Part shown: positions 5,788 to 15,671 of the stretch, piece by piece
Layout of the letters: every line of letters starts with the position of its first letter
How positions within the stretch are numbered: position 1 is the first letter of the stretch
Assembly (NCBI GenBank): GCA_902785605.1
Contig: CACZZL010000005.1
Coordinates: forward strand, 62,001 to 126,000
DNA: 64,000 bases
Direction of reading: 5' to 3'
From: an uncultured Bacteroidales bacterium
GTDB taxonomy: Bacteria; Bacteroidota; Bacteroidia; Bacteroidales; Paludibacteraceae
Program-made: the position numbers and the translations under genes
Notes under the pieces: generated by a model
The model's database searches: none
Told to the model about the DNA's origin: nothing
Seen by the model: the letters and a program-made list of their open reading frames with translations, nothing else

Positions 5788-8532
5788 ATGAAGAAAATTT
5801 ACGTATTAGTCTTTTTAATGGGCTTGACTCCGTATCTGTTTGCGGAGAAATTAGAGGGTACGGTTATGGACGGGTTCACGCGTGAGCCCTTGATCGGTGT
5901 ATCTATCTTGGACAAAGAAACGGGTAATGGAACCATTACCGATTTTGACGGACATTTTGAGATCAATGTCACCACTTTGCCGCTTCGTCTTCAGTTCTCG
6001 TACGTAGGCTATCAGACCGAGGAGAAAGTGTTTAAGACCATTCCTGCCAAGTTTGAATTGCTGCTGCAGGCCAACAACGAGGTGCTGGACGAGGTCGTAG
6101 TGACAGCCGGTCGTTTTGAGCAGCGTATGACCGATGTGACGGTTAGTATGGAGTTGCTCAAACCGGATGCAATGCGCAATCAGGCTCCGACAGACCTGTC
6201 GGCTACGCTGCAGACCCTGCCGGGTGTGGAGATCGTTGATAAACAGCCGAGTATCCGTGGCGGTGGCGGATGGACCTACAGTGTGGGTTCGCGTTGTCAG
6301 GTGCTGATGGACGAGATGACGATCCTCAATCCGAAGACGGGTGAGATCAACTGGAACAACGTGCCGCTGGAGAACGTGGCACAGGTCGAGGTGATCAAAG
6401 GTGCATCGTCGGTGCTGTACGGTTCGTCGGCGCTGAACGGTGTGATCAATGTCCGTACCCAGCGCCCGGGAACGGAACCGCAGACCAAACTGTCCGCATA
6501 TGTCGGCATCTACGACAACTACACCAACTACAAGTACACCGGTGCGCGCCTGCCGCTCTACTACGGTGCCGAGGCTTCGCACTCGCGTCGGGTAGGCGAT
6601 TTTGACATATCGGCTGCCATCAGCGGATTCAAAGATGAGGGCTATCGTGAGCAGGCGTTCAATGACCGTGTGCGTTTGGGCGGTAACATGACGTATCATG
6701 TGCCGATGGAGGCAAATAAATACATGACGGTGGGTGCGAACCTCAATTATGTGGCGAACCGCTACGGTGATTTCTTTATCTGGCGCAGTCCCAAGCAGCC
6801 GGTACGCACTTCGCCGCTGTCTAACTTAGGGCGTATAGAGCATAACTTCAACATCGACCCGTTCCTTAACTACGACGACACCGAGCGGGGTATCTCGCAT
6901 AAACTGCGTACGCGTTTCTTTATGACGTCGGATAACTTGATCAAACCGACTGCGACGATGAGCACGGAGGATGTGGTCAAGTGGGGTCTGACCAGTTTTG
7001 ATTTGGACAAAGTGCAGGGCTATGTGGATGAGATCAAAGGATACATGGACGGCGGAATGGAGCTGACGGATGCCTTGCTCGTGACGTTCAAGGACGTTGC
7101 TGTGCCGATCATGAGTGAGGATTGGTTGGGCGCTGTCCAGGCCGGCATCGACTTGATGCAAAACGGTTTGGGGTATACAGGCTCGGTGGCGGAATTGCAA
7201 GATGTGACGGCATATGCGCTCAATCTGTTGGCGGATAATGAACCGACACGTCCGGAGTTGACCTACAACGGCTATATCGATTACCAGTTCGCCAAGGCCT
7301 GGGACAACGGCGTTCGTCTGACGACGGGTGTTAACTGGAACCACCTCACCAACACCGCCAACGTGACCGGTACGCACCAAACGGACAACGTAGCGGCTTA
7401 TCTGCAGTACGACCACCGCATCGCGAACCGCCTGTCACTCAGTGCCGGTATGCGTCTGGAGTACTACCGCATGGACAATATGTATAAAGAGGCGAACATC
7501 CAATTGGGCAAATGGCTCTGCCCGGTACGTCCTGTGTTCCGTGCCGGTCTGAACTGGGAGATCTACAAAGCCGGCTTCTTGCGTGCCAGCTTCGGTCAGG
7601 GTTACCGCAACCCGACAATCACGGAGAAGTTCGCCCGTAAGGACATCGGTGGTATCGGTGTCTATCCGAACCATGACATCAAGCCGGAGCGTGGCTTCAA
7701 CGCCGAGTTGGGTTATAAGCAACTCTATAAGTTCGGTCCTGTGTCCGGAATGATGGATGTGGCCTTGTTCTACACCGAGTACCGCGATATGATTGAGTAT
7801 CAGTTCGGTCTGTTCCGTAACTCCGACTACTCGATGATCAACTCCATGTACGACGTGATCGACGAGGCGCAGAACATGATCGACGGCATCATGCAGACCA
7901 AGTCCTTGTCCAATGCCGGTATCGGTATCGGTGCCCGCTTTGTGAATGTGGGGCACGCCCGTATCTACGGTGTAGAGGTAAGCACGGCCGGTATGGTGGA
8001 TATCAAAAAAGATATGTCGCTCCGTTACTCCATCGGATACACGTTCACGGAGCCGGAGGATATGGATAATGCAGCCCGTATCGAGCAGGAGAAGACCTAC
8101 ACGGATCCGCTGCAGATGAAGAACAAGTCCAATGACTCCAAGTACCTCAAGTACCGCAACAAACACTCGTTCAAGACGACCATTGACTATAACTACAAAT
8201 GGTTCTCGCTGGGTGTCAACATGTCGTACCGCAGCAAGGTGCTGGCGGTGGACTACCTCATGGTGGACGAGCGCGTGAAAGAACAACAGGATCTGATGGA
8301 CTACGTGCGCACATTCATGTTCGGCTACGAAGACGGCCTGACCTTGCATGACTATTGGATGACGCATAACACCGGTATCTTCACGATGGATCTGCGTTGC
8401 TCCGTTCGCTTCCAAGAGAAGGTGGAGATGCAGTTCCTGATTAACAACTTGCTGAACACGGAGTACAGTTACCGCCCGATGGCGTTGGCTCCGCCTCGTA
8501 CGTTTGTTTGCCGAATGAATATTACGTTTTAA
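5788..8532 (+). CDS. TonB-dependent outer-membrane receptor
   Basis: Outer-membrane active transporter of about 914 residues. A signal peptide (MKKIYVLVFLMGLTPYLFA) is followed by a carboxypeptidase-regulatory-like domain (roughly 22-100, with the SYVGYQTEE ending), a plug domain (about 115-220, ending in VIKGASSVLYGSSALNGVINV) and a 22-strand barrel ending in FVCRMNITF. The ATG at 5788 is preferred over TTG at 5782 because it begins the signal peptide. No SusD-like partner follows; instead two secreted repeat proteins are encoded immediately downstream, so this is not a standard polysaccharide utilisation pair. Substrate unknown; candidates are a metal chelate, cobamide, glycan or peptide. 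Confidence 0.93.
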   Translation: MKKIYVLVFLMGLTPYLFAEKLEGTVMDGFTREPLIGVSILDKETGNGTITDFDGHFEINVTTLPLRLQFSYVGYQTEEKVFKTIPAKFELLLQANNEVLDEVVVTAGRFEQRMTDVTVSMELLKPDAMRNQAPTDLSATLQTLPGVEIVDKQPSIRGGGGWTYSVGSRCQVLMDEMTILNPKTGEINWNNVPLENVAQVEVIKGASSVLYGSSALNGVINVRTQRPGTEPQTKLSAYVGIYDNYTNYKYTGARLPLYYGAEASHSRRVGDFDISAAISGFKDEGYREQAFNDRVRLGGNMTYHVPMEANKYMTVGANLNYVANRYGDFFIWRSPKQPVRTSPLSNLGRIEHNFNIDPFLNYDDTERGISHKLRTRFFMTSDNLIKPTATMSTEDVVKWGLTSFDLDKVQGYVDEIKGYMDGGMELTDALLVTFKDVAVPIMSEDWLGAVQAGIDLMQNGLGYTGSVAELQDVTAYALNLLADNEPTRPELTYNGYIDYQFAKAWDNGVRLTTGVNWNHLTNTANVTGTHQTDNVAAYLQYDHRIANRLSLSAGMRLEYYRMDNMYKEANIQLGKWLCPVRPVFRAGLNWEIYKAGFLRASFGQGYRNPTITEKFARKDIGGIGVYPNHDIKPERGFNAELGYKQLYKFGPVSGMMDVALFYTEYRDMIEYQFGLFRNSDYSMINSMYDVIDEAQNMIDGIMQTKSLSNAGIGIGARFVNVGHARIYGVEVSTAGMVDIKKDMSLRYSIGYTFTEPEDMDNAARIEQEKTYTDPLQMKNKSNDSKYLKYRNKHSFKTTIDYNYKWFSLGVNMSYRSKVLAVDYLMVDERVKEQQDLMDYVRTFMFGYEDGLTLHDYWMTHNTGIFTMDLRCSVRFQEKVEMQFLINNLLNTEYSYRPMALAPPRTFVCRMNITF

Positions 8533-8552
8533 AGGGTAAAGTTTTAGATGAA

Positions 8553-11500
8553 ATGAAGAAGATCTATACGATATTTTGTTTGGCTTGCACCGTAGTGGCG
8601 CAGGCTTGGAGTGCCGCGGAGCCGGGTGTCTATAACGGCACGCTGACCATCGACGGCACGGCTTATACGAATGAACTCATTTACCTCCTGCCGGGAACGG
8701 AACCCAACACCGTGACTTGTGTGGCGGGAGAGCAGGTGTGGGTCAATCTCCCGCAGTCTGCGTTCTCCCTCTCGGCACAACCGACGAACAAGAACTATGA
8801 TTTTGTCAACGGCGGTTTTGAGGGCAACTGGTCCAATAACGAACCGTCCGGATGGCACTCGTTCGGCACGGCGACCGGTACGTTCGCTTCGTTTGTGAAA
8901 GGCAACACCCATCAGTTCACTCAGAGCACGGATGTTCGTCCGGGTTCGACCGGTTCGAACAGCGCCCTCTTGAAGTCGAACATCGTGCTGGGTACCAAGG
9001 CGAACGGTAACTGTACCAACGGACAGATCAATGCCGGTTCCACCTCGGCTTCCGACGGATCCAAGAACTATAACTTCTCCGACCCGTCCAATAGCGGCTA
9101 CAACACCGCTTTTGCGGGTCAACCCGATTCGCTGGTGTTCTGGGCGAAGTATATCCCGGCAGACCAAAACCCGTCCAACGCGTCCAACAAAGCGCGTGCA
9201 CATGCCGTCATCACGACCAACGCCCGCTACCAGGACCCGGAGTCGAGTGACTACTCGTCGGTTAAGATAGGCGATGCACAGATCAATTACGCGGCTACTT
9301 CGTCGATGGGATGGCAGCGTCTGTCGGCACCGTTCACCTATTATTCGGTCTCGCCGGATCAGGCGGCCTACATGCTGATGACCTTCACTACGAATGTTAC
9401 GCCGGGTGGCGGAACAACGTCCAGCAGTTCGGTGGATAACATCTACCTGGACGATGTGCAGATGATCTATAACTACGGCCTGAAGGGTGCCACACTCGAG
9501 GGGCAGGCGCTCTCTTTTAGCAACGGCCAAGCCTCTGTGGCACTGCCGTTTAGCACCGGCTACAACTGGGACGTGACGACCGATGCGAAGGGTGCGCACG
9601 TGTTCATCGGATACGATGCCGCATCGTACAAGGCCTATCTCTATGTGGTAGCAGGAAACTACGCGCAAGCGCATAACTACACCGTCTATACGGTGCAGAT
9701 GACGGAGTCGGCGGGTGAGAACGATACCTATTACCAATACGCGGTGACTGTCTGTGGCGGTCAACCGTACTCGGACGACTTGTTCCAAGACCTGACCGAA
9801 ACCGGTAGCTACACGACTCGTATTCCGAATACGCAGGGTGGGGACTCGGTCATCACGCTGGAATTGACCGTCAACCCGTCCTATCTGTTCGAAGAGCAAC
9901 TCTATATATCGGACGAGGAGATCGATTGGCGAGGACATCATATCGCCGGTCTCGCGTACGCGGACGAGCCGTATATCTATGCGGACAGCCTGCTCACAAC
10001 AGCCGGTTGTGACTCGATCTATCGTCTGCTGCTGTACGTCTCCGCAGTGCCTCACACCTTTGGTGTGTACACCGCCAAGGCCTGTGCCGGTGACTCGGTG
10101 GAGTTCGAAGGAGTGTATTATGCCGAACCGTTTGAGGGCGATATACTGCTTGCACAACCCAACCAGTACGGCGGAGACTCGATCGTGCACCTGACCGTGC
10201 AGATCCTGCCGAACTACAGTATCGAGGACTATATGACTATCCGTCAGGGGGAGAGTAGAACCTGGGAAGGCATTCAACTGAGCAGTCTGCCGGCCGGTAC
10301 GGTGACGATGAACGCATCGTACTTCAGCATCGATGACTGCGACTCGATACGGATACTGCACCTGACTGTGCTCTCGACCTCCAAGCCTTGGACCGGCACC
10401 GACACCATGTCGGTGAACCGTGTCTTAGGACGCTACGATGGTGAACTCAACATAGGCGGTACGGCGTATGCCGACAAGTCGGTGTTCGTACTTCCGGGTA
10501 CGGTGGACAGCACCATCACCTTCGTGCTGCCGGACTTCACGTTCAATGGAGGCAAACTGGGTCACATCGTGCTGCCGAACATACCGATGAGTGTGTACGG
10601 TCAGCTGATGCTGGAGGACCGCACGCTCTACCTGGACACCATCAGCGAACGGGCGACTATCACGCTCATCAACGGCTACCGGGAGGGTACCAAGACCCAT
10701 TACTCGGTGCTGGCGAACGACCAAGCAGAGGTGATGCTCTATATCGAAGCCCCGTCGCTGCCGCAAGCTATCCTCGTGACTTTCCAAGGGGATGCGGTGC
10801 GTCATAACAACTACGCGGTGAACAACGGCGGGTTCGAAGGCAACTGGTCCAATAACGAGCCTGCCGGCTGGCACTCGTTCGGTTCGGCTACCGGTGAGAT
10901 GGCGGATTTCGTGTCGTCTAACGTGCATCAGTTCGTTTATTCGAACGACGTGCGCCCGGGTTCGAACGGCACGCAGAGCGCGATGATCAGTTCGAACATC
11001 ATCCTCAGTGTCAAGGCGAACGGAAACTGCACCAACGGACAGATCCATGCTGCCTCGATGACCGCGGATAATGCGGAGAGCAACTATAACTTCTCCGACC
11101 CGGCCAACACCGGTTTCAACACACCGTTCCACGGCCGACCGGACTCCATCGTGTTCTGGACCAAGTACCTGCCTGCCGATCGCAATGCGGCAAACGAGCT
11201 CAACAAAGCGCGCATGAGCACCGTCATCACGACCGATGCCCGCTACCAGGATCCGGAGACGGGTGACTACGCGGCAGCGAGGATCGGTGCGGCGACCATC
11301 AACTACAGCGCGGCCGACATGAACTGGCAGCGCATCGCTGTGCCGTTCACCTATACGGCGACGGATAACCAACCGGCGTATATCCTCACTACTTTCACCA
11401 CCAATGAGCAGCCGGGTGGCGGTACGTCGTACACCACGACCGGCTCGAACCGCGTCAATGTGCTGGATACCGTTTGGCTGGATGATGTGGAGGTGGTCTA

Positions 11501-11897
11501 TAACAAAAGCCTGCGCGCGTTCTACCACGGTGCGGATGAATTGAGTTTCGACCAATACGTAGCGCAGGTGAACGATACCTATTGTGATGACTGTGCATCG
11601 TACGAGGCGTACGGCAACGGCGTGTCCGCGCAGACCTTCATCGCCTTCGATGCCGAGCACCGCTGCATCACGGTCTATGTGATCGCAGACGACTACGCAC
11701 AGACGCTGGACTACATGCTCTACCGCATCGAGTTTGCGGACAGTCAAACGGCAGACCTGCAACCGATCGACCCGTCGCAGGACATCGAGACCATTCGCAC
11801 GCAGCAGGGTGGATACGAGAAAGTGCTGTATAACGGACAATTGTTCATTCGTCAAGGGGACAACTGGTACACCATTTCAGGAATTAAAATCAAATAA
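8553..11897 (+). CDS. large secreted protein with two PCMD-like domains, beta repeats and shared C-terminal tail
   Basis: Exported protein of 1114 residues; the start at 8553 gives a clean signal peptide (MKKIYTIFCLACTVVAQAWSA). Two copies of a roughly 225-residue domain start at about residues 87 and 758 with NGGFEGNWSNNEP and end in LDDV-type strands; they resemble the putative carbohydrate metabolism (PCMD) domain of Bacteroidota. Between them lie about four 45-residue repeats ending in GGDSI or GCDSI followed by alternating hydrophobics (VHLTVQILP), an all-beta stalk. The last 25 residues carry the tail NGQLFIRQGDNWYTISG found in five other proteins of the window. Encoded 20 bases after the TonB receptor and three bases before the next gene, so likely co-expressed and surface-located; it may bind a glycan. 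Confidence 0.82.
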   Translation: MKKIYTIFCLACTVVAQAWSAAEPGVYNGTLTIDGTAYTNELIYLLPGTEPNTVTCVAGEQVWVNLPQSAFSLSAQPTNKNYDFVNGGFEGNWSNNEPSGWHSFGTATGTFASFVKGNTHQFTQSTDVRPGSTGSNSALLKSNIVLGTKANGNCTNGQINAGSTSASDGSKNYNFSDPSNSGYNTAFAGQPDSLVFWAKYIPADQNPSNASNKARAHAVITTNARYQDPESSDYSSVKIGDAQINYAATSSMGWQRLSAPFTYYSVSPDQAAYMLMTFTTNVTPGGGTTSSSSVDNIYLDDVQMIYNYGLKGATLEGQALSFSNGQASVALPFSTGYNWDVTTDAKGAHVFIGYDAASYKAYLYVVAGNYAQAHNYTVYTVQMTESAGENDTYYQYAVTVCGGQPYSDDLFQDLTETGSYTTRIPNTQGGDSVITLELTVNPSYLFEEQLYISDEEIDWRGHHIAGLAYADEPYIYADSLLTTAGCDSIYRLLLYVSAVPHTFGVYTAKACAGDSVEFEGVYYAEPFEGDILLAQPNQYGGDSIVHLTVQILPNYSIEDYMTIRQGESRTWEGIQLSSLPAGTVTMNASYFSIDDCDSIRILHLTVLSTSKPWTGTDTMSVNRVLGRYDGELNIGGTAYADKSVFVLPGTVDSTITFVLPDFTFNGGKLGHIVLPNIPMSVYGQLMLEDRTLYLDTISERATITLINGYREGTKTHYSVLANDQAEVMLYIEAPSLPQAILVTFQGDAVRHNNYAVNNGGFEGNWSNNEPAGWHSFGSATGEMADFVSSNVHQFVYSNDVRPGSNGTQSAMISSNIILSVKANGNCTNGQIHAASMTADNAESNYNFSDPANTGFNTPFHGRPDSIVFWTKYLPADRNAANELNKARMSTVITTDARYQDPETGDYAAARIGAATINYSAADMNWQRIAVPFTYTATDNQPAYILTTFTTNEQPGGGTSYTTTGSNRVNVLDTVWLDDVEVVYNKSLRAFYHGADELSFDQYVAQVNDTYCDDCASYEAYGNGVSAQTFIAFDAEHRCITVYVIADDYAQTLDYMLYRIEFADSQTADLQPIDPSQDIETIRTQQGGYEKVLYNGQLFIRQGDNWYTISGIKIK

Positions 11898-11900
11898 GAT

Positions 11901-13508
11901 ATGAAACGAATAGTAGGATTCATTTTTCTGTGCGCGCTTGCAATGACCGCGACGGCGCAGACCTATAACAACGGCGTGTGGTACTCGTTGTTTGATGAGA
12001 CAGCGCACACGATGAACACGCAAGGCGACTACGAGACCGGCAATGTCTTTGCGCCGACTGCCGGCACACTCAACGTGCGGTGGAAATACGAGTGGATTGA
12101 TTGGTTAGGTATCGCAAAAAAGATTGACACCGAAGTGCTGGAATCCTCCAACGGTGGCAGCTCGACCAACAAGATAGGTTCGTTGGCAGAGAACACGGAC
12201 AAGAACAGCCAGACGACCGAGAGTTTCAACCTCAGCCGTAACATCAACTGGGTCAAGTTCAACCGTACCGGTCTGCCGACCCACAAAGTGATCTTGCAGC
12301 ACCTGGATATTCCCTTGGCCAAGCATATTTTGCTCGCTTCGGGAGATTACGGAGCAAGCAGTGCAACGCATGCGTTCGAGACCATCGAGGCGTACGCTGT
12401 CTCCGAGGCGTATCATGTCAACTTGCGTTCGTTCCTCACGGCAGGCGATATCACAATCACCAGTTCGCTGCCGAACATCTTCCGTGTCGGTGCAGCGAAT
12501 AACACGACCGGCCTGACGTATGCGGTCGGTGCCAATGCCTGCGCTTCGGCGAACGGAACAGCGGCTACGGCAGGGGGTGCGAGTCTGGGTAAGATCGCCA
12601 ACTACGGTTTCGATATCTACTTCACACCGACGGAGGCGAAGAGTTACGAGGCCGTCATCACCATCACAGACGGTGTCTCGACGGCTACCGTGACGGTCAG
12701 CGGAACGGCTACGGCACCGCTGCAACCGATTGATGTGTATTACAACTACGAGCACGCGATGTGCGCAGGAGAAGAATATACGGATGAGAACTTTGCTCAA
12801 CTCACCGAATCGGGACAGTACACGGATACGCTGCCGAACCAGTTCGGCGGTGACTCGATTATCACGCTCACGCTGACCGTCAACCCGGTCTATCATTTCG
12901 AAGACAGCCTGACGATGCGGATAGGTGAAGAGGGTCTGTGGCAGTCCGTGGACCTTAGTCTGTTGCCTGCCGGTGATACCGTGCTCCTGGCACCGTACCT
13001 GACCGTAACCGGTTGTGACTCAACCTATGTGCTGTACCTTACTGTCAAGCCGCGTATCACGACCTACGGCACCGACACTGTGCACCTCTGTGCAGGGGAG
13101 AGTTATGGGTTCGAGGGCAAGACCTATCGCCGCACGACGACCGATTCCGTGCTGCTGGCCGAGCCGAATGTGTACGGCGGGGACTCGATTATCGAACTGG
13201 TCGTGTATGTCTATCCGGTGCTCTCTATTGAGGCTTCCGCTACCATCATCGAAGGGGAACAGGAGACCTGGCAGGACTACGACCTGAGCGAGATGCCGGT
13301 CGGTGACACGACGCTTGTGGCAACTTACGTCTCCGAGCACGGCTGTGACTCGACCTACGTGCTGTACCTCACGGTGGAGCAGAACACGGAAGGCTTGAAC
13401 GACCTGCCGACCGACAACGCCCGCGTACGTAAAGTGGTACGCAACGGACAGGTGCTGATCCGAAAAGGAGATGCCTGGTATGACCTGATGGGTCGCAAGC
13501 AAGAATAA
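11901..13508 (+). CDS. secreted beta-repeat protein with shared C-terminal tail
   Basis: Exported protein of 535 residues with signal peptide MKRIVGFIFLCALAMTATA. The N-terminal 250 residues form an unrecognised domain ending in an Ig-like stretch (YEAVITITDGVSTATVTVSG). Residues 280-500 hold four 45-residue repeats of the same type as in the preceding protein, alternately ending GGDSIITLTLTV and GCDSTYVLYLTV. The C-terminus NGQVLIRKGDAWYDLMG plus four residues is the shared tail. Shared repeats and a three-base gap show it belongs with the upstream protein; a bidirectional terminator follows. Enzymatic activity is not evident; a structural or adhesive surface role is inferred. Confidence 0.8.
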   Translation: MKRIVGFIFLCALAMTATAQTYNNGVWYSLFDETAHTMNTQGDYETGNVFAPTAGTLNVRWKYEWIDWLGIAKKIDTEVLESSNGGSSTNKIGSLAENTDKNSQTTESFNLSRNINWVKFNRTGLPTHKVILQHLDIPLAKHILLASGDYGASSATHAFETIEAYAVSEAYHVNLRSFLTAGDITITSSLPNIFRVGAANNTTGLTYAVGANACASANGTAATAGGASLGKIANYGFDIYFTPTEAKSYEAVITITDGVSTATVTVSGTATAPLQPIDVYYNYEHAMCAGEEYTDENFAQLTESGQYTDTLPNQFGGDSIITLTLTVNPVYHFEDSLTMRIGEEGLWQSVDLSLLPAGDTVLLAPYLTVTGCDSTYVLYLTVKPRITTYGTDTVHLCAGESYGFEGKTYRRTTTDSVLLAEPNVYGGDSIIELVVYVYPVLSIEASATIIEGEQETWQDYDLSEMPVGDTTLVATYVSEHGCDSTYVLYLTVEQNTEGLNDLPTDNARVRKVVRNGQVLIRKGDAWYDLMGRKQE

Positions 13509-13520
13509 GCTGCCGGCATA

Positions 13521-13556
13521 TAAAAAAACAGAGCCTCGCAATGAGGCTCTGTTTTT
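13521..13556. terminator. bidirectional rho-independent terminator
   Basis: Perfect stem acagagcctc/gaggctctgt (13528-13537, 13543-13552) with a 5-base loop, flanked by A-run and T-run on opposite sides. It separates the convergent secreted-protein gene and the S41 protease gene. Confidence 0.95.
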
Positions 13557-13587
13557 CTCTAATCCCTAAACCCTAATCGCTAAACGA

Positions 13588-15216
13588 TCACTTCAGTTCT
13601 TGCAGCGCGCGTTTCAGTTCTTTATCGAACCGCAGGTTGTAGGTTGCTTGCCCTTTCTGGTAGTAGTAGCGCAGCACGATCTCGCGTCCCATCAACTGCT
13701 TGACTTCCTCTTTGTTGCGCTCAATCGCTTCCTTGTAATCCGGTTTGAGGATCGGAGCCAACGCTTTCAGTTGCTCAATGGTAGCCGAGTCCAGATCTTC
13801 ATGTTGCGCCATCTTGATCATGTCGTCGTAGTACTTACCGGTCTCGGTGTTGTATTCGAACTTACGCTCGTCGAGGAACGTGCAGAATGCTGCTACCTCT
13901 TCGTCGCTCACGGTAAACACATCGGGTGTAGCGATGCTGTCGTGCATCCGACGATAGCGGGTCGCGTAGTCGAAGAAACAGTGGTCAATATACAGCTGGT
14001 AGCTCACATCCAACTTGGCGGAGTCGTCCAGCACGATGTCGGGCAGGATACCTCCGGCCGTGTCACGCTTGAGTTCATGTCCTTTCTGCCGCTCGCTGTA
14101 GTCGATTGCCTGGATGCATCGTCCGGAGGGTAGGTAGTACTTACTGGTGGTCACTTTGATATGCCCGCCGTACGCTACGGAGCGCAGACTCTGCACCAGT
14201 CCTTTACCGAACGTGCGCTGACCAATCAGTTTGGCTCTGCCCAGGTCCTGCAACGAGCCGGACACGATCTCACTGGCCGAGGCGGAGTTCTTATCCACCA
14301 TCACGATGAGCGGCAACTCTTTGTACCGCGGCGTGTTACAGGTCTTGTAGGTGGTGTTGCTGTTGGCGCTCTTACCGCGGGTCTCCACGATCGTCACGTC
14401 ACGGTCCACGAACAGGTTCACGATCTGCACCGCTTCGCTGACCAGACCGCCTCCGTTGCCGCGCAGGTCCAGAATCAGCTTACGCGCACCTTGGTTGTAG
14501 TACATATCGTCCAGTGCATTGGCAAATGCCAATGATGAACCTTCGGTGAACTCCGACAACGCCAGGTAACCGACCGGTTCGCTCAGGCTGTCCGCACGGA
14601 ACACCGTGTAGTAACTCACGGCATCCATATGGATGTCCTCGCGTACGACCTCTACGGTGAAAGGCTCGTTGACTCCGTCCCGCTCCAACTCGAGCACGAC
14701 GGTCGTGCCCGGCACACCGCGCAGGTTGTTACTCACCTCGCTCACCGTCAGGCCCTTGGTGCTCGTTCCGTTCACCGACAGAATACGGTCACCGGCCAGA
14801 ATACCGGCTTTTTGAGCCGGTTTGCCTTCATACGGATCGGCGATATACACCTTGTCCTCACGCTGCTGAATGATACTGCCGATGCCGCCGTATTTACCGG
14901 TGGTCATCATGCGTAATTCCCGCTCTTTCTTCTGCGGATAATAGACCGTGTAGGGGTCAATCTTGTACAGCATCGCATTGATGGCGGTCTCGAGCAGGTC
15001 CTCATAATTGAGCGTGTCCACATAGTTGACATCGACCTGTCGCAGCACGTCATTGAAGATCGTGATGCACTCATCCGCACGCACTGTCTTCTGCCGCTCC
15101 TGTGCCTGTAATGGCGAAAGGCGAAGGGTGAATGGCGAAAGTAACAATACCATCACCATGAACCTGTAACCCGTAACCCGTAACCCGTAACCCATAACCT
15201 TTAACCTGTAACCCAT
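13588..15216 (-). CDS. S41-family C-terminal processing peptidase (CtpA/Prc-like)
   Basis: Periplasmic serine protease. A PDZ domain spans about residues 100-190 (GIGSIIQQ, AGDRILSVNG) and the protease domain carries the catalytic serine in SASASE (about 311-316) and the lysine in FGKG (Lys338). Such enzymes trim C-termini of exported proteins. The start is unclear: ATG at 15216 lies inside a heptamer array that encodes a repetitive MGYRLKVMGYGLRV leader; ATG at 15159 (MVMVLLLSPFTLRLSP) would give a more normal signal peptide, whose hydrophobic core is itself encoded by a second array at 15108-15142. Downstream of coaD in the same direction. Core enzyme identity is secure; the N-terminus is odd. 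Confidence 0.9.
   Translation of the reverse strand: MGYRLKVMGYGLRVTGYRFMVMVLLLSPFTLRLSPLQAQERQKTVRADECITIFNDVLRQVDVNYVDTLNYEDLLETAINAMLYKIDPYTVYYPQKKERELRMMTTGKYGGIGSIIQQREDKVYIADPYEGKPAQKAGILAGDRILSVNGTSTKGLTVSEVSNNLRGVPGTTVVLELERDGVNEPFTVEVVREDIHMDAVSYYTVFRADSLSEPVGYLALSEFTEGSSLAFANALDDMYYNQGARKLILDLRGNGGGLVSEAVQIVNLFVDRDVTIVETRGKSANSNTTYKTCNTPRYKELPLIVMVDKNSASASEIVSGSLQDLGRAKLIGQRTFGKGLVQSLRSVAYGGHIKVTTSKYYLPSGRCIQAIDYSERQKGHELKRDTAGGILPDIVLDDSAKLDVSYQLYIDHCFFDYATRYRRMHDSIATPDVFTVSDEEVAAFCTFLDERKFEYNTETGKYYDDMIKMAQHEDLDSATIEQLKALAPILKPDYKEAIERNKEEVKQLMGREIVLRYYYQKGQATYNLRFDKELKRALQELK
15108..15142. repeat. heptamer tandem array encoding S41 protease signal-peptide core
   Basis: Five units (gtaatgg, cgaaagg, cgaaggg, tgaatgg, cgaaagt). 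On the minus strand it encodes the LSPFTLRLSPLQ segment. Closely related units recur in mutS2 at 37174-37222, read there from the other strand. Confidence 0.85.
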
Positions 15217-15223
15217 AACCTTT
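15161..15223. repeat. heptamer tandem array at coaD/S41 protease junction
   Basis: Nine units of the aacccgt type (variants aacctgt, aacccat, aaccttt). It covers the annotated ATG of the S41 protease at 15216 and abuts the coaD stop at 15222-15224. Confidence 0.92.
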
Positions 15224-15671
15224 AACGCAATGTATTTGGCACAAAATCGCTCACGTCTTTGCCGTACGCATACAGGTCACGCACGAGCGTGGACGATATA
15301 TGGGCGTACTCGGGACGGGTGTACAGGATCACGGTCTCAATGCCGGTCAACTGTTTGTTGGCCTCCGCCATGTTACGCTCGTATTCGAAGTCACCGATGC
15401 AGCGCATGCCGCGCAGAATGAACTGTGCGTCCTGCTCCTTGGCAAAATCCACGGTTAGGCAGTCGTAGATGGCTACGCGCACACGGGGTTCGTCTGCAAA
15501 AATCTTACGAATCGCCTCTTCACGCTCGCGAATGGGGAAGGTCTCTTTTTTGGTACTGTTACGGCCAATGCCGATGATGATCTCATCAAATAACTCCAGA
15601 CCACGCTTCACAATGTCATAGTGGCCTACGGTAAACGGGTCAAAACTGCCCGGAAATATTGCTTTCTTCAT
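15222..15671 (-). CDS. coaD: phosphopantetheine adenylyltransferase
   Basis: Cytosolic enzyme of the penultimate step of coenzyme A synthesis, transferring AMP from ATP to 4'-phosphopantetheine. The nucleotidyltransferase motif FPGSFDPFTVGH (T/HxGH) is at the N-terminus and the ISSTLVRD motif near residue 125. The 149-residue length fits the family. The start at 15671 (MKKAIFPG) is chosen; an in-frame ATG at 15680 only adds MKV encoded by the heptamer array that begins there. It lies between two arrays, downstream of an acyltransferase gene in the same direction. Confidence 0.96.
   Translation of the reverse strand: MKKAIFPGSFDPFTVGHYDIVKRGLELFDEIIIGIGRNSTKKETFPIREREEAIRKIFADEPRVRVAIYDCLTVDFAKEQDAQFILRGMRCIGDFEYERNMAEANKQLTGIETVILYTRPEYAHISSTLVRDLYAYGKDVSDFVPNTLR

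Noticed and set aside
8544..10361. 605-codon minus-strand open frame opposite the PCMD-like protein
   Set aside because: Arg/His/Val-rich composition typical of an antisense shadow; the plus strand encodes a signal peptide and duplicated domains.
5788..13508. Polysaccharide utilisation locus
   Set aside because: No SusD-like lipoprotein, glycoside hydrolase or hybrid sensor accompanies the TonB receptor.
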